In this document: piece after piece, positions 10,779 through 22,454 of the stretch
How the letters are laid out: each line of letters opens with the position of its first letter
Position numbering within the stretch: position 1 is the stretch's first letter
Assembly (NCBI GenBank): GCA_964059195.1
Contig: CAXKWD010000006.1
Location: forward strand, 6,626,530 to 6,690,529
Direction: 5' to 3'
DNA length: 64,000 nt
DNA from: Ectobius pallidus
Lineage: Eukaryota > Arthropoda > Insecta > Blattodea > Ectobiidae
Notes under the pieces: generated by a model
The model's input: only the letters and a program-made list of their open reading frames with translations
What the model was told of the DNA's origin: nothing
The model's database searches: none
Made by a program: the position numbers and the translations under genes

Positions 10779-10990
10779 GAGTGTTAAAGGCAGGCTTAAC
10801 AACCAATGTAACCACATTTCTAACTGGCCCTGAGTGTACATGTGGATTAGATGACCAGACTGTACTGCATCTCTTATTCGAGTGCTTGAAACTGGACCAG
10901 AACTCAACATGATAAGAAAATGTGGAAAGTGGATGGGAAAAGTACAGAAATTAGTGCAGAACTATACAAAGGAATTCAATAGAACTAGAC
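10779..10990 (+). pseudogene. LINE 3' region, zinc-knuckle fragment
   Basis: Read in the + frame beginning near 10830, the sequence gives ...ECTCGLDDQTVLHLLFECLKL. This matches the Cys-rich motif (CxCG...xHLLxxCxxL) found near the C-terminus of Jockey/R1-type LINE reverse transcriptases. Upstream and downstream frames are broken. It is a 5'-truncated, decayed copy lying directly after an R5 half. Confidence 0.7.
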
Positions 10991-11084
10991 AGACAAGTTA
11001 CTATATAGAATAAGAAGTAGACATTAATTACACTAAACTAACTACATAAGCATATAATTACAATAAGCAGAAAAATCATTGATA

Positions 11085-11625
11085 AATCTGGAACCTGTGA
11101 AAGAGATATTATTAACCGGGTGGATTGTGCAAGAAAGGTGATAAGAACTCTGAACAGTCTCCTGTGGAATAGGAATATGACTAGAAGCACAAAGCAACAA
11201 ATTCTACAAGCAATAGTAGAAAGTATATTGGTATATGGATCCGAATGCTGATCATTAAATGATAGGATGCAGACAAGGATATTGGCAACGGAAATGGATG
11301 GGCTTCGGAGAAGTATGAGGGTGTCCAGATTACAGCATGTAAGAAATATCTATATTAGACAAGAAATGAATGTCCAAGAAACTGTTATTGAAAGAATAAC
11401 AAATAAAGCATTGCAATGGTATGGACATGTACAACGGATGCCAGAGGAACAGTGGCCCAAAAGAATCTTAAATTGGACTGTATTAGGCAGAAGAAAGCGG
11501 GGAAGATCTAGAAAGAGGGAATAAGTGATGCCATGACCGAGAGGGGTATGGAAGAAGGACAATGGGAAGATAGGAACCTATGGAAAGCAGGAATCGAAGG
11601 CAAACTGCTGTAAAGTGGAAAGCCA
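11085..11625 (+). pseudogene. LINE reverse transcriptase, C-terminal fragment
   Basis: The + frame gives the thumb and tail of a LINE polymerase: TCERDIINRVDCARKVIRTL, LLWNRNMTRSTKQQI, ILVYGSE, then an in-frame stop before SLNDRM. It continues through ITNKALQWYGHVQRMPEEQW and the basic RKRGRSRKRE tail. The well-preserved part is 11267-11524. The GHVxRM motif is diagnostic for this class of endonuclease/reverse-transcriptase ORF2. The catalytic domain is missing, as in a 5'-truncated insertion. Confidence 0.87.
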
Positions 11626-12290
11626 GTAAAAGTAAGTAAAAATCAGCCATTGTATTTGACAGTTAAGGATAAGCATTTTAAATTCCTATAATAAAAAGCC
11701 ACATGATGGCAGATGACTGACTGATTGACTCACTCACTCACTCACTAACATTAATGTTTTCCCACTTCCAGAAAAGCTAGAAACATGAAATTTGGTACAC
11801 GTATAGCTTTTAGGCTGTAAACTACAGGAAAATTCCCCCCCCCCAAAAACCCCGAAAAAGGGCTCGGTTTCCATGGCAACGGTATTATCAAACAGTGTTT
11901 ACATAGGACTCTGAAAGGTAATAGCCAATAGAGCACTCGATCTCCCATAGATCTTTAAAAAAAAACCTTTCCCGAGAACATCAGCCCCCAATGAGCGAAG
12001 CGAGTTCTAGAATATACAATTGTAAATGAGATAATAACAGGGCATGTAGTATTACACGTACGGTAATGGAGCATGCCGTAATAAATGCAACAACAGGGTG
12101 TCTACTCGGTGGTTGGCAGAGCAGCACTAATATGACTCAATGGGCTCAGTACAGGGTGTCAAGTCTAGTTCTTAACTCTCTTGATATATTTTTGATGTGA
12201 CATTTAAATGTGTACCATGTTTTATTGTGCAATGCCCAGAGAAAGATACCATATTGAAAGAATAGCAGCATCTATATGGTAGGAGAATTA
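11626..12290. other. Non-coding spacer with (CACT)n tract
   Basis: Contains a short ACTG/CTCA simple repeat (11715-11745) and a C-run at 11827-11837. No gene is recognised. The style (GCGAAGCGAG, AACATGAAATTTGGTACACG) resembles insect repeat consensus sequence, but no second copy lies in the window. Confidence 0.4.
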
Positions 12291-12294
12291 TCAT

Positions 12295-12404
12295 AGGTAA
12301 TCCCACAAGAGTTTACGAGTTTATCGATAGATTTGCGACGTTATTGGTCAGGCAATCCCACGAGAGTTTACGAGTTATCGATAGATTCGCGACGTTATTG
12401 GTCA
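12295..12404. repeat. Two-copy tandem duplication (~53 bp unit)
   Basis: The unit AATCCCACRAGAGTTTACGAG...GACGTTATTGGTCA occurs twice in direct order (about 12299-12351 and 12354-12403) with few differences, indicating a recent local duplication beside a mariner-like remnant. Confidence 0.85.
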
Positions 12405-12439
12405 ATATCACACATGCGCCATATGAGTGGAATAGTCAA

Positions 12440-12622
12440 TAAGAATTTGTGGCCTCCGCATAGCCCAGATTTTTATTTGTGAGGTATGCAGTAGTAAATA
12501 CATTAGATGAACTGAAACACAGCATAAGACATGATATAAAGTAGCAGTGCGAAAGAACTTTTGCGAGGTATGTGTGGCAGCATCTTCTATGCTGCTGGGT
12601 TTAATGTCTCTGTACATTTAAC
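12440..12622 (+). pseudogene. Mariner-like transposase, C-terminal relic
   Basis: The + frame near 12445 reads NLWPPHSPDFYL followed by a stop where mariner-like transposases have the tryptophan of ...FYLWG. Degraded ELKH-like sequence follows. It corresponds to the region of the last catalytic aspartate (SPD). Several stops make it clearly dead. Confidence 0.65.
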
Positions 12623-12905
12623 ATTTACCAGATTCTCTGTTCCTCTTTAAATTGCTGACTTTTATTTGCCATGCAGAATAATGTGATACAAGTGGCTAGT
12701 TAATCTGAGCGTGGGTTTCCTGTTTGCTTTGCACAGTGAGTGGAAATAAGCTGGTAAACATTACCCAGTACATAACAAATATTTTCAGAGACAAAGGTCT
12801 ATGTTTCTGTGTCTTACATACGTTGTACACACTTTCTCACATATACATGTTAAGATTAAATTACTGAGACGTTTAGGATGACAAAAGAAATCTGTATATG
12901 TATGA
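12623..12905. other. Unassigned spacer
   Basis: No coding domain or repeat partner recognised. Confidence 0.35.
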
Positions 12906-14100
12906 CTAGCAGGTTCCCGCGGCTTCGCCTGTGATTATTTACTCAACTGCTAATGTTTTGTTTAAATTTTTTAAAATTTTTATTTATTGATTTAAAACAG
13001 CATGTTCCATTGATACCGGTACATGCTAAATGCTATGTCTTCATTACAAGTATTAATAAATTGTATAAAAGTAACTACAGTGTTATGTATGTTTAATCAA
13101 TATTATAAGTTTGTTTGCTAATTCTAATAACTTGCAATTTTGTTAGAAAATTCTATCATTTTATCTTTGCTATCTAATCTTGTGTTATTATCTATAATGA
13201 ACTGAAGTCTATTGAGTGTATAAAGCGCTTAAATGGTGTATAGTATTTCAGAATGAGTTCATCTGGAGGAACCGGCCATTGTCCAAGTTTGATTGTAATT
13301 TGATTTTTTAAATTGTCTCTCTGTTGTTTAATTAACAGAAAAACAATTAAAAGATTATATTTATTAACATTGCCATCGTTTTTACATAAATTGCAGGAAT
13401 TGCATAATTTTGTTCTTAATTATATTGTTATACATTAAAAACACAAATAATTAAACAAACAAACCGAATCTTATGTTGTCATATCACCATACAAATCCGA
13501 AACGAAACAATTAAAATGAACGACAGATTCATGAACCTTACCCAAATCATGCTTAAGTAATTTTATTATAACAATTAATAATTTTTAAAAATTAATAAAA
13601 ACCCAGCTTCAAGGTGTATTTTACAAACAAAGGGCGCCGCCCAGGGGAAAAAAAGACCTCAGGTTTGATTTCCCTAGCCCACAAAACCCCTACATAGTGA
13701 GTTTTGTCCAAATCATTCAATGTTTTCCCATTAAGGGATGTATTCATTCTGCCCTTCTGTCCACCTATGTTTAAAAATTCAGATCTCTGCAAATCGTAAA
13801 CAGCTCAAGTGAATCAAGACAGCAACCGAGCAAGGCCATCTTGAATTAATTTCACAACTGAATAATGTTTTCAACAACAAACTAATTATTCGTGTGTTTC
13901 TTATGGAAGGTATTTCATATCCTCAAAAACATGCTTTTGGCATTGAAAATCAAAATTTTGCAAAAGCCTTCCTCAGTGTGCACTTACATTATGAAACGAA
14001 GGTATTGTCAAAATTCCAAGTCTCTACCTATTATAGTTTAGGCTCTACGTTGATTCTCTGTCAGTCAGTCATTAAGTCAGGACAAAGCCTCATATATATA
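12906..14100 (+). repeat. Dispersed repeat R4, copy a (5' part)
   Basis: Begins with the signature CCCGCGGCTTCGCC (12917) and ends with ACATTATGAAACGAAGGTA...GGACAAAGCC and a TATATA tract. Other copies are at 47071-47640, 47641-48497, 58160-58390 and about 58564-58620. This copy is split by the 3.3-kb transposon at 14101-17426 and resumes at 17427. A minus-strand frame (13592-13792) is partly conserved with the copy at 47096-47350. Confidence 0.8.
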
Positions 14101-14779
14101 TCGTCGCTTAAGAAACAATACCGCGTAACTAACAAAACACAAATTTTACAGGAGAAGCAAAAAACTGTTTATTTTTGCTTTTAGGCGTTGTACAATGTTC
14201 ACATTTTCAGGATAATAAACACAACGTATTTCTAATTATATGTTGGCAACATTGAGACGAATTTTAGTTATTTGGCACCGTGGCGCTAGTTACGCGGTAT
14301 TGAACTCTCAATTATTTTACGAAAATGTCAGTTACGCGGAATTAAATATTTGTATTTCAGAATAAAAGAAGCATTTTTTAAGAAAAAATACTTTATTTGA
14401 TGTAATATAGTACTATAATTGTTGATCAAATTATTTTTCTTTTTACATTTTATACTGAAATAATCCTGCTCTAATATAAATAAACCAAGTATACATACGA
14501 ATACAGCTTCCTGATACAGTTTTTGTATTGAAGTTACAATTTGGAGATAAAGAATTATTTTATCATACTACTGATGGCAAAATAATAACATACTGGAAAG
14601 CCAGAAGGCTAATGACAATTGTTCAATAGCCTGAGCAATAGATTAAATAAATAAACAATAACAACCTTGATGCTATGATTTACAAATGAGGAATGTTGTC
14701 ATAGAATAGATGGAAATCATGAGGAAATAATTTCTTTAGTTGCTAGTTGCTAAGTGATCCCACTTAGATTTCTTGATCT

Positions 14780-15990
14780 TCAGCCTCTCCATGTAGAGTC
14801 TGGGAATTCATCTTTCTTGAGAGTCTTAGGCAGCTTAAGCAACTCCTGAAAGTCTTCAGTGTAGTCCAGATTATAATATATGACACCCTTAGGTTCATAT
14901 TTTATTACTCTTAAATAAAATACCATAGGGTCATTTGGTTTCCGTTCAGGACGAATGGAAAATTGAATCCAGAGCTTATTGACACTGTAGTCTATGAAGA
15001 ATGTGTGATCACTGATCACGATAAGTAGCCTTGTATGGAAATTACTTTTTTTTGCTTCTCTTGTCACAGTTGGATATTGACTAGGGAGGAATATTTCTTT
15101 AGATTTTGGCCTGCATTCTGTGACACTGATCACTGAATCACACTTCATTTGGGTGTGACCCTTTTCCAAAAACTTCTGGAAAACAGTAATGTTTGTTTTC
15201 ATTGTGAATTTCAGCAAAGCTGTTGACAATACAGTGTTCCTATTTTGATATGTGCAGCCGTTGGAATATAAAATGATGGGAACATTACTTTCTTCAATGT
15301 GTCAATAACACAAGTGGAAAATGTTGATGCTACTTGCTCAGCTTCACTTTCATAGAACCAGTAGCAGATTACATCATGATTAGCCAATTCATACATTGTA
15401 ATATAATGGACTGCCAATTTAGTTTTGTAATATATTGCACTGGCTTCCAAAAAGGGAGCTACCTTTACAGCCTGCGAGTCCATCGTAAAAACTCTACGTG
15501 TGCCTGATTCGGCCGCTGCCTTATCTTTTGTATTCCCCTCCCGATCCTTTCCTTTTTGATAATCATACTCATTTACATTGCCGGTTGGTTATCCAACACA
15601 TTAGTCGCAGTCGTCTTTTTTGGGCCTATATTCGTCCTATATTCACGTCTGATAAAACATTATAAAATGTGTGTCTATTAATTGTCCCCTTGTTCAATTC
15701 TTTAATTTTTTTCTTTGTATAGGTGACACAGTTGGCTTATAGAATTTATTCCTGGCTCCAGAGAGAGTTAGTAGACATTTTCCTAAAGTAATGCGATGAC
15801 AATTTCGGGAATTTTTCTAGAAATTCCCTAACAAATGTCTTATCTAGACCCAGAAAAATTCACCTCCATCTGTTCCTCACTTTCTGTATAATTTCCCGAA
15901 TAAATCCCTGAAGAATGATGCTCATAACTTAGGTCATCTGTCATCTACGTCATACTGGGAAGAGTAGTGAATGTGTCTGGAAAAGAAAGT
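14780..15990 (-). pseudogene. Transposase of uncharacterised insect family (frameshifted)
   Basis: Read right to left the frames give FVREFLEKFPKLSSHYFRKM, then KELNKGTINRHTFYNVLSDV, then TMDSQAVKVAPFLEASAIYY followed by KTKLAVHYITMYELANHDV (ORF 15211-15483). After a frameshift near 15211-15229 comes a second part (14780-15229) containing SKEIFLPSQYPTV and YNLDYTEDFQELLKLP. From memory, the YYKTKL...H...Y...CYWFYE pattern is widespread among uncharacterised insect proteins that look like RNase-H-fold transposases. I could not verify this. The frames are broken at several points, so this copy is inactive. Confidence 0.65.
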
Positions 15991-16792
15991 CGCATAATAA
16001 TAATAATAATAATAATAATACATTTAATTCAAAATACATTAACTTTTCTTTTGTCATTATTGCTGTAAAATTATTATTTTTCCTTTTATATCTGTCAAAC
16101 CACTCACAGAAGGTCCTTCAAAAATATTTTCTTGAATCATAGGTAGGGTCTCTGCCTTGCTTCCCTCTGGTACACATAGAGATTAATCTGCGATGAATAT
16201 ATAAAAAATGATAATAGCATAATCGTGGATAATAATAGATCTAATTTTAATTTTAATTTTAATTTTGTAATACAAAAGTAATACCGGTTTTGATATTTTT
16301 TCATATGAATCATAAGTTATATCTCATATTATAATTATTTCCGGTAACTGTCCTTGTTTTAAAGTCCCGGTATTGTCGGCATGTTATTAAAAAAATAAAA
16401 ATAATAAAAAAAAATAAAAAAGATATCAATATGTTCGATTCCCCTTCCTCATCGCTTCTGGCATCTTTATGCTTTCTTCTGGTGCACCAACCGGTGAAGA
16501 TATCCCCGGCAGTTTCTTCTACTAATGAAATACTTTATTTTGAAATATAGCATTTAAAAAATATACTAATGTTAATTAATATTCATGATTTTTTGAGCCA
16601 GAAGATTCTCGAGAAAACTATTTTGAATAAAAATGTCTGACATCAGTTATTCGAAAACTAATATTGTACTCATATAGGCTACTTATTTCGTTTTATCCTG
16701 GTAGAATTTCTAAAATTACTGAATATAAATCGTAATTGTGCAATTATTTCTCCTTCAGTAGTTAATCCATCTACAACTTCTTCAAGCAGATC

Positions 16793-16822
16793 CACGTCAT
16801 CTACAGGACTGTAGATGACGTG
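16793..16822. repeat. Short perfect hairpin
   Basis: CACGTCATCTACA and its complement are separated by GGAC, giving a 13-bp stem. It lies inside the TIR transposon, distal to the transposase remnant. Function unknown. Confidence 0.8.
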
Positions 16823-17426
16823 TTCGGCACGATTTCATTCAATCTATTTCAATACAAGATAAAAATTTAAAAAACTATTTTTTTCGGGAGAGAGAATGTT
16901 AAGAGAATGTGTAAAATCGATACATACAAAATATCTTAAATAGCACTTACCATGTAATGTACCTTCTAACGTCAGAATAGATCTTAACTCATACTATGAA
17001 ATATATCTTCTCTCATCTTGATGTAAAAGTAAACTGACAGCAGCCTAATAATGTTTAATCCACAGGTGCAGAAACGGAAATGGGTGAGCCCAAATAAAAC
17101 TCCGAGGGTTATATGTCACCTTATGTTGCATTAGTAAACTAAGTTGAACCGTGCGCCGTATACGACAGATAGGCGGTATTATATAAAGTTTTCAATGAAA
17201 TCAGATACGCGGTATTGTACACTGGTTCAGTTACGCGGTATTTCTGAATTTTCTATGTTGCTTCAGATATGCGGTATTGTGTATGCCTCTTTTGCAAGGC
17301 CATGACACAAAATTTCATCTTGACCGATATTTCATCATAAGCGCGCTATTTCAGTGATGCCAACAGTATAAAAATGTCATTTTCACCAAAAGTGTCAGTT
17401 ACGCGGTATTGTTTCTTAAGCGACGA

Positions 17427-17560
17427 TATAGATTCAAAAATTAATGCAATATTCTTACCGAATGATTCATATATTATTCTCCTTCTAACATTAAACTGTG
17501 CAAATTTTTATTTCTCCCCATTTCACCTTCTTGATACTAGACGGCATTGCACTTAGTACT
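17427..17560 (+). repeat. Flank resuming after the TIR transposon
   Basis: Restored flank of the R4 insertion site: the TATA duplicate at 17427-17430 followed by unique AT-rich sequence. Comparison with 47630-47645 and 48485-48500 (TATATATAGAGA) gives an empty-site model for the insertion. Confidence 0.55.
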
Positions 17561-17689
17561 TCCAATGCACTAGATATGTCACACCCCACCCTAAACACCT
17601 CCTGCCCAGGCGGGTCCTGTTAGTGGGGGCTAGTGAGACTACCTAACACTATTTTTTCTTATTATTATCATTATTATTACTGAATGGCT

Positions 17690-18055
17690 GGTGTAGGCTA
17701 GATTTTGAAACCTACTTGGAGACTCTGCACCGGATATAGTAAGGGTAATTAAATCATGGAGGATGAAATGGGCTGGACATGTTGTGCGCATGGGGGAGGA
17801 AACACATATCTCAAAAATATTGACTGAAAACTGGAGGGAGAGACCACTTGGAAGACCTAGACATAGATGGGAGGACAATATTAGAATAGATTTAAGGGAA
17901 GTAGAATTTGCAAGGGATGGGTGGATGGAGTTAGCACAGAATAGGGTTGAATGGTGGGCTCAGGTAAGCACAGCAATGAACCTTCGGGTTCCATAAAATA
18001 GATAACATTCCTTTAGCTTGCTTAGGAATTGTCTTTTTCTAGTAAGTAAGAGATT
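17690..18055 (+). pseudogene. LINE 3' end, copy 1
   Basis: The ORF 17763-17996 encodes the C-terminal tail of a LINE polymerase: MKWAGHVVRMGEE, then RPLGRPRHRWEDNIRIDLRE, then WMELAQNRVEWWAQVSTAMN and a stop. It is followed by the 3' UTR (TTAGCTTGCTTAGGAATTGT) and a short AGTAAGTAAG tail. The same 3' end recurs inverted at 19485-19836 with a clean (AAGT)n tail. No catalytic domain is present: a classic 5'-truncated insertion. Confidence 0.9.
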
Positions 18056-18070
18056 AGGACAGATTCCTGC

Positions 18071-18640
18071 TAAACTTCGGAGTAATGTGACTGCCATCTC
18101 AGCCATGCTGTACCGTGGGACCAAGTACAGTGAAATTATTTCTTCCTGGGAGCGAAGAAACACGTTTCAGGGGAAGGGCTTTCAAAGGTGGGAGTTGAAT
18201 TCAAGCCATCTTCCCCTCCCGCAAGTCAAGACTTAGTCAGTACAATGTGACTGCCCTGGAGACTGGCGAGTGAATGAATCACCACCCCTTCAAATGACAA
18301 TATTTTTATATAGACTCTTCCTTGCTACTGCGCACTGCCAGCTACAAGTAACTGCACTGTGTACAATGTCACCAATATTACTAACATGACTACGTGCCGA
18401 TTGAACTCAGCTGATGGTCAAGTAGTCTATGGATTATAAACGACATGACATGCCGTGCCGTGCCGATATGTTATTTTGTATGTGATAATACGATGGTAAA
18501 AACAGGATGACAAATAAAATCAGTATTAGCAAGAGCTTAAGAAATTGTTACAAACAAAAGCATTGGACTTCTTAGAGTAACAATGTTTTACAAAAGATGT
18601 GGAAGGGTGAAAAGCAAAAGTTTAAGTTGCCTCGGTAAGC
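18071..18640 (+). repeat. Dispersed repeat R9, copy b
   Basis: Longer relative of 2761-3130. It shares TGACTGCCATCTCAGCCA near the start and ATCAGTATTAGCA...AAGCATTGGACTTCTTAG near the end, with about 200 bp of extra sequence (18140-18350) between shared blocks. No coding recognised. Confidence 0.7.
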
Positions 18641-18769
18641 TCTGCCCACTCTCACTCGCTTTCCAGTGAGTTGCCATGGTGGCATTCCACTTCCCCTACT
18701 TCTCCTAGCTTTCACTGTGGCTATCAAGCTGCTTAATGCCGGCAATGGAGCTCACTGTTGTACCCTTGT

Positions 18770-18990
18770 ATCAAATCATAAGCGCTTATTACTTCAATAT
18801 GAAAATGACTCTTGTACCAAAATATTTCACATTACAAATTTTCGTTGATAAATTCGCAATTTCTCATTTCATGTATTTAAGCTCTCTAAACTGAAATAGA
18901 TGAATTCTCGCTTCACAACTCAATGATCACTCGATGACGTAGTGGTTAAGACCACTGGCTACGAAGCTAGCGACCTGTGTTAAAATCTCA
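18770..18990 (+). mobile_element. Repeat R7, copy c, with tRNA-like SINE head
   Basis: The R7 portion (TGTACCAAAATATTTCAC, AAGCTCTCTAAA) is followed by a tRNA-like block at 18926-18985 with A-box-like GTAGTGGTTAAGACCACTGG and a weak B box (TGTTAAAATCTC). The segment GAAATAGATGAATT is the uninterrupted equivalent of the mariner insertion site at 22354/30784. Confidence 0.65.
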
Positions 18991-19484
18991 CTTGAAGTAA
19001 AAATTTACGGTTAGGGAATTCGCAAAGATATGTACCGTCGTTCATGCTTCAAATAGATCCCACCCGTCTCTCTTTTTCGTTAAGTTGAATTAGCTTTTGG
19101 CTAGACATTGAAAATATGATACATTATGCTGATCTCCATCTTGGAAAGAAAACCACTGTTTTCTCACTTTACAGGCTCTCCTTTACGGCCGGTAAACATT
19201 GTACACCGGTAAAGGTTGAAACCAAGCATGGTGCAATAAAAGTATGACTTTACTGAGATAAATTAAGCAACTTTACTGCAGTATTCTGAAAACCGTGGTT
19301 GGTGCAATCAGGCATTAGTCTACTCATGACATCGGTTTGGGCAGACTCTAGCACACACTGGCAGGTAATTAAAAAACCTGATAATAGCAATATGCACCTA
19401 GACAGGGGATGTGCTTTGTGCTAAGATCTAGGATTTACTAAGAACTGTTAATAAGCATTCCGATCCTGCAACCATGGAGGCTTT
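18991..19484. other. Unassigned spacer
   Basis: May include the 3' body of the SINE above. No domain, TIR or second copy recognised. Confidence 0.35.
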
Positions 19485-21740
19485 TATGCTTACTTACTTA
19501 CTTACTTACTCAAAGGCAATAGACAATTCCTAAGCAAACTAAAGGAATATTATTTATTTTATGGAACCCGAAGGTTCATTGCTGCGCTTACCTGAGCCTG
19601 CCATTCAACCCTATTCTGCGCTAATTCCAACCATTCCTCACAAATCCTGCTTCCCTTAAATCTATCCTAATATTGTCCTCCCACCTATGTCTAGGTCTTC
19701 CAGGTGCTCTTTTTCCTTCAGGTCTTCCAATCAGTACTTTTGAGATATATCTTTCCTCCTCCATGCACGCAACATATCCAGCACATTTCATTTGCCGTGA
19801 TTTAATTACCCTTACTACAGGGTGCAGCAGAAACAATGACCCATTTTAAATTGTGTGCCATTGTTGAACACGACTTCCTAGAGAGTTGATGTTGGTACCA
19901 GTGTGCAGTGCAGTTCAAAGCATTGCCAGTCAGTATGGAGCGTTGGTCGAATGAACATCGTGCATTTGTAATTGAAACATCTTTCAAAAGTGGTGATAGT
20001 GTCATATGTTTGTTTAGGCAACATTTTGACATTGGTTGGAATGATCAAGTTCCGTCCCGGAAGTCAATTATGAGATGCAGAGCAACAGCATTGCAGCATT
20101 GCAAGAGTAACAGCTGCTTTAGAGCAAAGTCCAATGTGATCAGTTCGTCGGCATTCTCAAGTTTTAACATCTCGGAAAGAAGTGTGCAACGGATGTTGCA
20201 TCTGGATATGAAGTTCCATTCCTACAAACTCCAAGCACCATTGGGCCAATGTCAAAATGTTGCCTAAAAATAGTGTGACACTATCACCACTTTTGAAAAA
20301 CATTTCAATTACAAATGAACGATGTTCATTCGACCAACGCTCCATACTGACTGGCAATGCTTTGAACTGCACTGCACTGCACACTGGTACCAACATCAAC
20401 TCTCTAGGAAGTTGTGTTCAACAATGGCGCGCAATTTAAAATGGGTCATTGTTTCTGCCGCACCCTGTATATTCGGTGAAGAGTACAGGTTCGTTAATGC
20501 AGTTTTCTCCAGTCACCATTTTCATCTCTCTGAGGCCCAAATATTTTCCTAAGCCCCCTGTTTTCGAACACTCTCAGATTATGTAAGCGACCAAGTCTCA
20601 CATCCATATAGTACAACCGGCTGGATAATTGTCTTATAAATCTTTATTTTTAGTTTTCTGGACAGAAGGCAAGAAGATAAAAGTTTCTGAACCGTATAAA
20701 AACAGGCATTTCCTGACTGCCTGAGGGATGCCGTATCAGATGTAGATATGCCAATGTTTCTACAGCTATGTCTTCTTCAGGCTCATGCATCAGTGATCTA
20801 GCCGAGGATTTGCTCGACACTTTAACTTCTGCCTTCATATTATTTGTGTCTGTAATTATTGATCCCACATATTTGAATTTCTCCACTTGTTCGAACGATT
20901 TAGCCTACTGGCTATTCTAAAATTGCAAGGTATTGCATTACCTACTGTGAAGTTTCATGACATAAGTTTTTTCTGTATCCAACATTCCTGCTGGCATCGA
21001 AAAGACTTTCTGCATTTCTCTCAATTGTGTTATGCCATTCCCCAAAAGATAAATATCATCTGCATAAGATAGAATTAGGTGATTGCCTTTAAAATCTAGC
21101 CCTACCTTGTTTTTCTGAACTTTCCTAATGGTATATTCCAAAGCGAAATTAAAAGTATAGGTGATAGTGCATCTCATTGCTTCAAGCCGCTTCTAATGGC
21201 AAACCTATCTGATATAACTTAAATTTCCCTACTCTGACTCTGCTGTAGGTTTCATTTAGTCACATTTTGATCAGCCTAACCAACTTCTTTGGTATCCCAA
21301 ACTCAATGAGGATATTGTACAATTTGTCTCGCCTAACTCAATCATATGCTTTTTTAAAATCTATGTATAGCTGGTGAACAGACTTATTACATTCCCACTT
21401 TTTCTCCAAGATTTGGTGAATACAAAATATTTGATCAATGGTTTCGCCTAAATCCACATTGGTGATCTCCCATGATTTCGTCCTCATATAGGGTTAATCT
21501 TGAGAAGTATATTAGATAGAATTTTGTATGATGTTGATAAGAGAGAAATTCCTCGATAGTTATTACATTCGACCCTATCTCCCTTTTTATGATTGATATA
21601 ATAACAGATCCTTTCCATTCCCTTGGCAATTCCTCCTTTCTCCAAATCATAAAAATGAGTTTATGGATTTCTTGAGTTCTGCTAGAATTTGATCGTCTGG
21701 AGACTTGCATTTTTTTTTCTTAGTTTACCTATAGCTATTT
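19485..21740 (-). pseudogene. LINE copy 2: reverse transcriptase fragments to 3' tail
   Basis: Running right to left: RT palm start at 21435-21710 (HKLIFMIWRKEELPREWKGS, then EIMGDHQCGFRRN); RT catalytic region at 20938-21177 (LILSYADDIYLLG, the YADD box); FKYVGSIITDTNNMKAEVK at 20650-20886; the tail CAGYVACMEEERYISKVL...RWEDNIRIDLREAGF at 19621-19836; and a 3' UTR ending in a (AAGT)n tail at 19485-19512. Frames are broken repeatedly, and a foldback element sits inside (19818-20467). Order and spacing match one ORF2, longer than the 3'-end copy at 17690-18055. Confidence 0.9.
19818..20467. mobile_element. Foldback (long-TIR) Tc1/mariner-like element
   Basis: Arms 19818-20035 and 20246-20467 are near-perfect inverted copies (about 220 bp each) around a 210-bp centre, flanked by TA (19816-17 and 20468-69). 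Each arm encodes the same transposase N-terminus (MERWSNEHRAFVIET), the helix-turn-helix start seen in mariner-related insect transposases. The left arm continues into the centre with KSGDSV...SERSVQRMLHLDMKFHSYK. The element split LINE copy 2, and LINE copy 1 preserves the unoccupied site near 17730. Transcripts through it would form a long hairpin. Confidence 0.92.
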
Positions 21741-22190
21741 CTACTTACTGTTAAGGTCGGTTCAGCTACCAATGGCTCTGCTATGAGTATTTCGCTCTCT
21801 ACACTTTGGACATCTCCATGTAATAATTGATTTAAAAAATGTTTTGGCAAAAGGTAGTTTTAGGTCGTGAACCAGTGAAGCTCCTCCCATTCTTGCCCAC
21901 CAGCCTGCTTCCCAAACCTGCCTACTTCCCATATCCCGGCTATGAACCTGCTCTATGCCAGCACTGCAGCTCCCTATTTTACCCTTCATCATACACACAT
22001 AAAAATATACAAGATCACAGAATTACAAAAATGAATCTTGCACCATATCAAAAGTACAGCATTAATAAATATTTCAGGATGAAGCCACATATGCATCTTA
22101 CTATGAAATATTATTATAGGTACTGGGACCAAAGCAGGGAAAGAAGGAATAAAGAGTTCATATTATGATACTGTCTAGTGAAGAGTTTTA
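21741..22190. other. Unassigned spacer
   Basis: No recognised domain. Possibly further decayed LINE sequence upstream of the RT block on the minus strand, but I could not support that. Confidence 0.35.
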
Positions 22191-22355
22191 GATTTGAATG
22201 GTACGCCACCAGCAAGATGACTTAATTAATGCAGCAAAAACGACCCTTGCACCAAAACGGGCTCTTTCCAGAGCCAACATAATATTTCACAATTATAAAA
22301 AACCTTTGACAAAAGCGGCTATTTCTCATATATTAAAGCTCTCTAAAGTTAAATA
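22191..22355 (+). repeat. Repeat R7, copy a, left half
   Basis: Matches 35219-35345 (GAATGGTAYGCCACC, AAAACGACCCTTG) and 18770-18925. It is interrupted at TA (22354-55) by the mariner and resumes at 30784 (TAGATGAATT), where a tRNA-like head follows. Confidence 0.75.
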
Positions 22356-22454
22356 CGAGGGCTGTTCAGAAAGTAACATATGTTTTGAAATAAAAAATAA
22401 ACAAAGTGAAAAAAACAAATTTTATTACATACATTCTGACGGTAAACTCTTAGG

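Larger units (their letters stand above)
14101..17426. mobile_element. TIR DNA transposon with TTACGCGGTATT subterminal motifs
   Basis: Thirty-base inverted repeats (starting TCGTCGCTTAAGAAACAATA at 14101 and mirrored at 17397-17426) bound 3326 bp inserted in repeat R4. The TSD is TA or TATA (the flank is a TATATA run, so its length is ambiguous). Both ends carry copies of TTACGCGGTATT or near variants: in the TIRs and at about 14290, 14332, 17171, 17205, 17231 and 17268. A decayed transposase lies on the minus strand (14780-15990). The superfamily could not be assigned. Confidence 0.88.

Noticed and set aside
12295..12404. CRISPR-like repeat
   Set aside because: Only two copies, directly adjacent, in a eukaryotic context; a simple tandem duplication.
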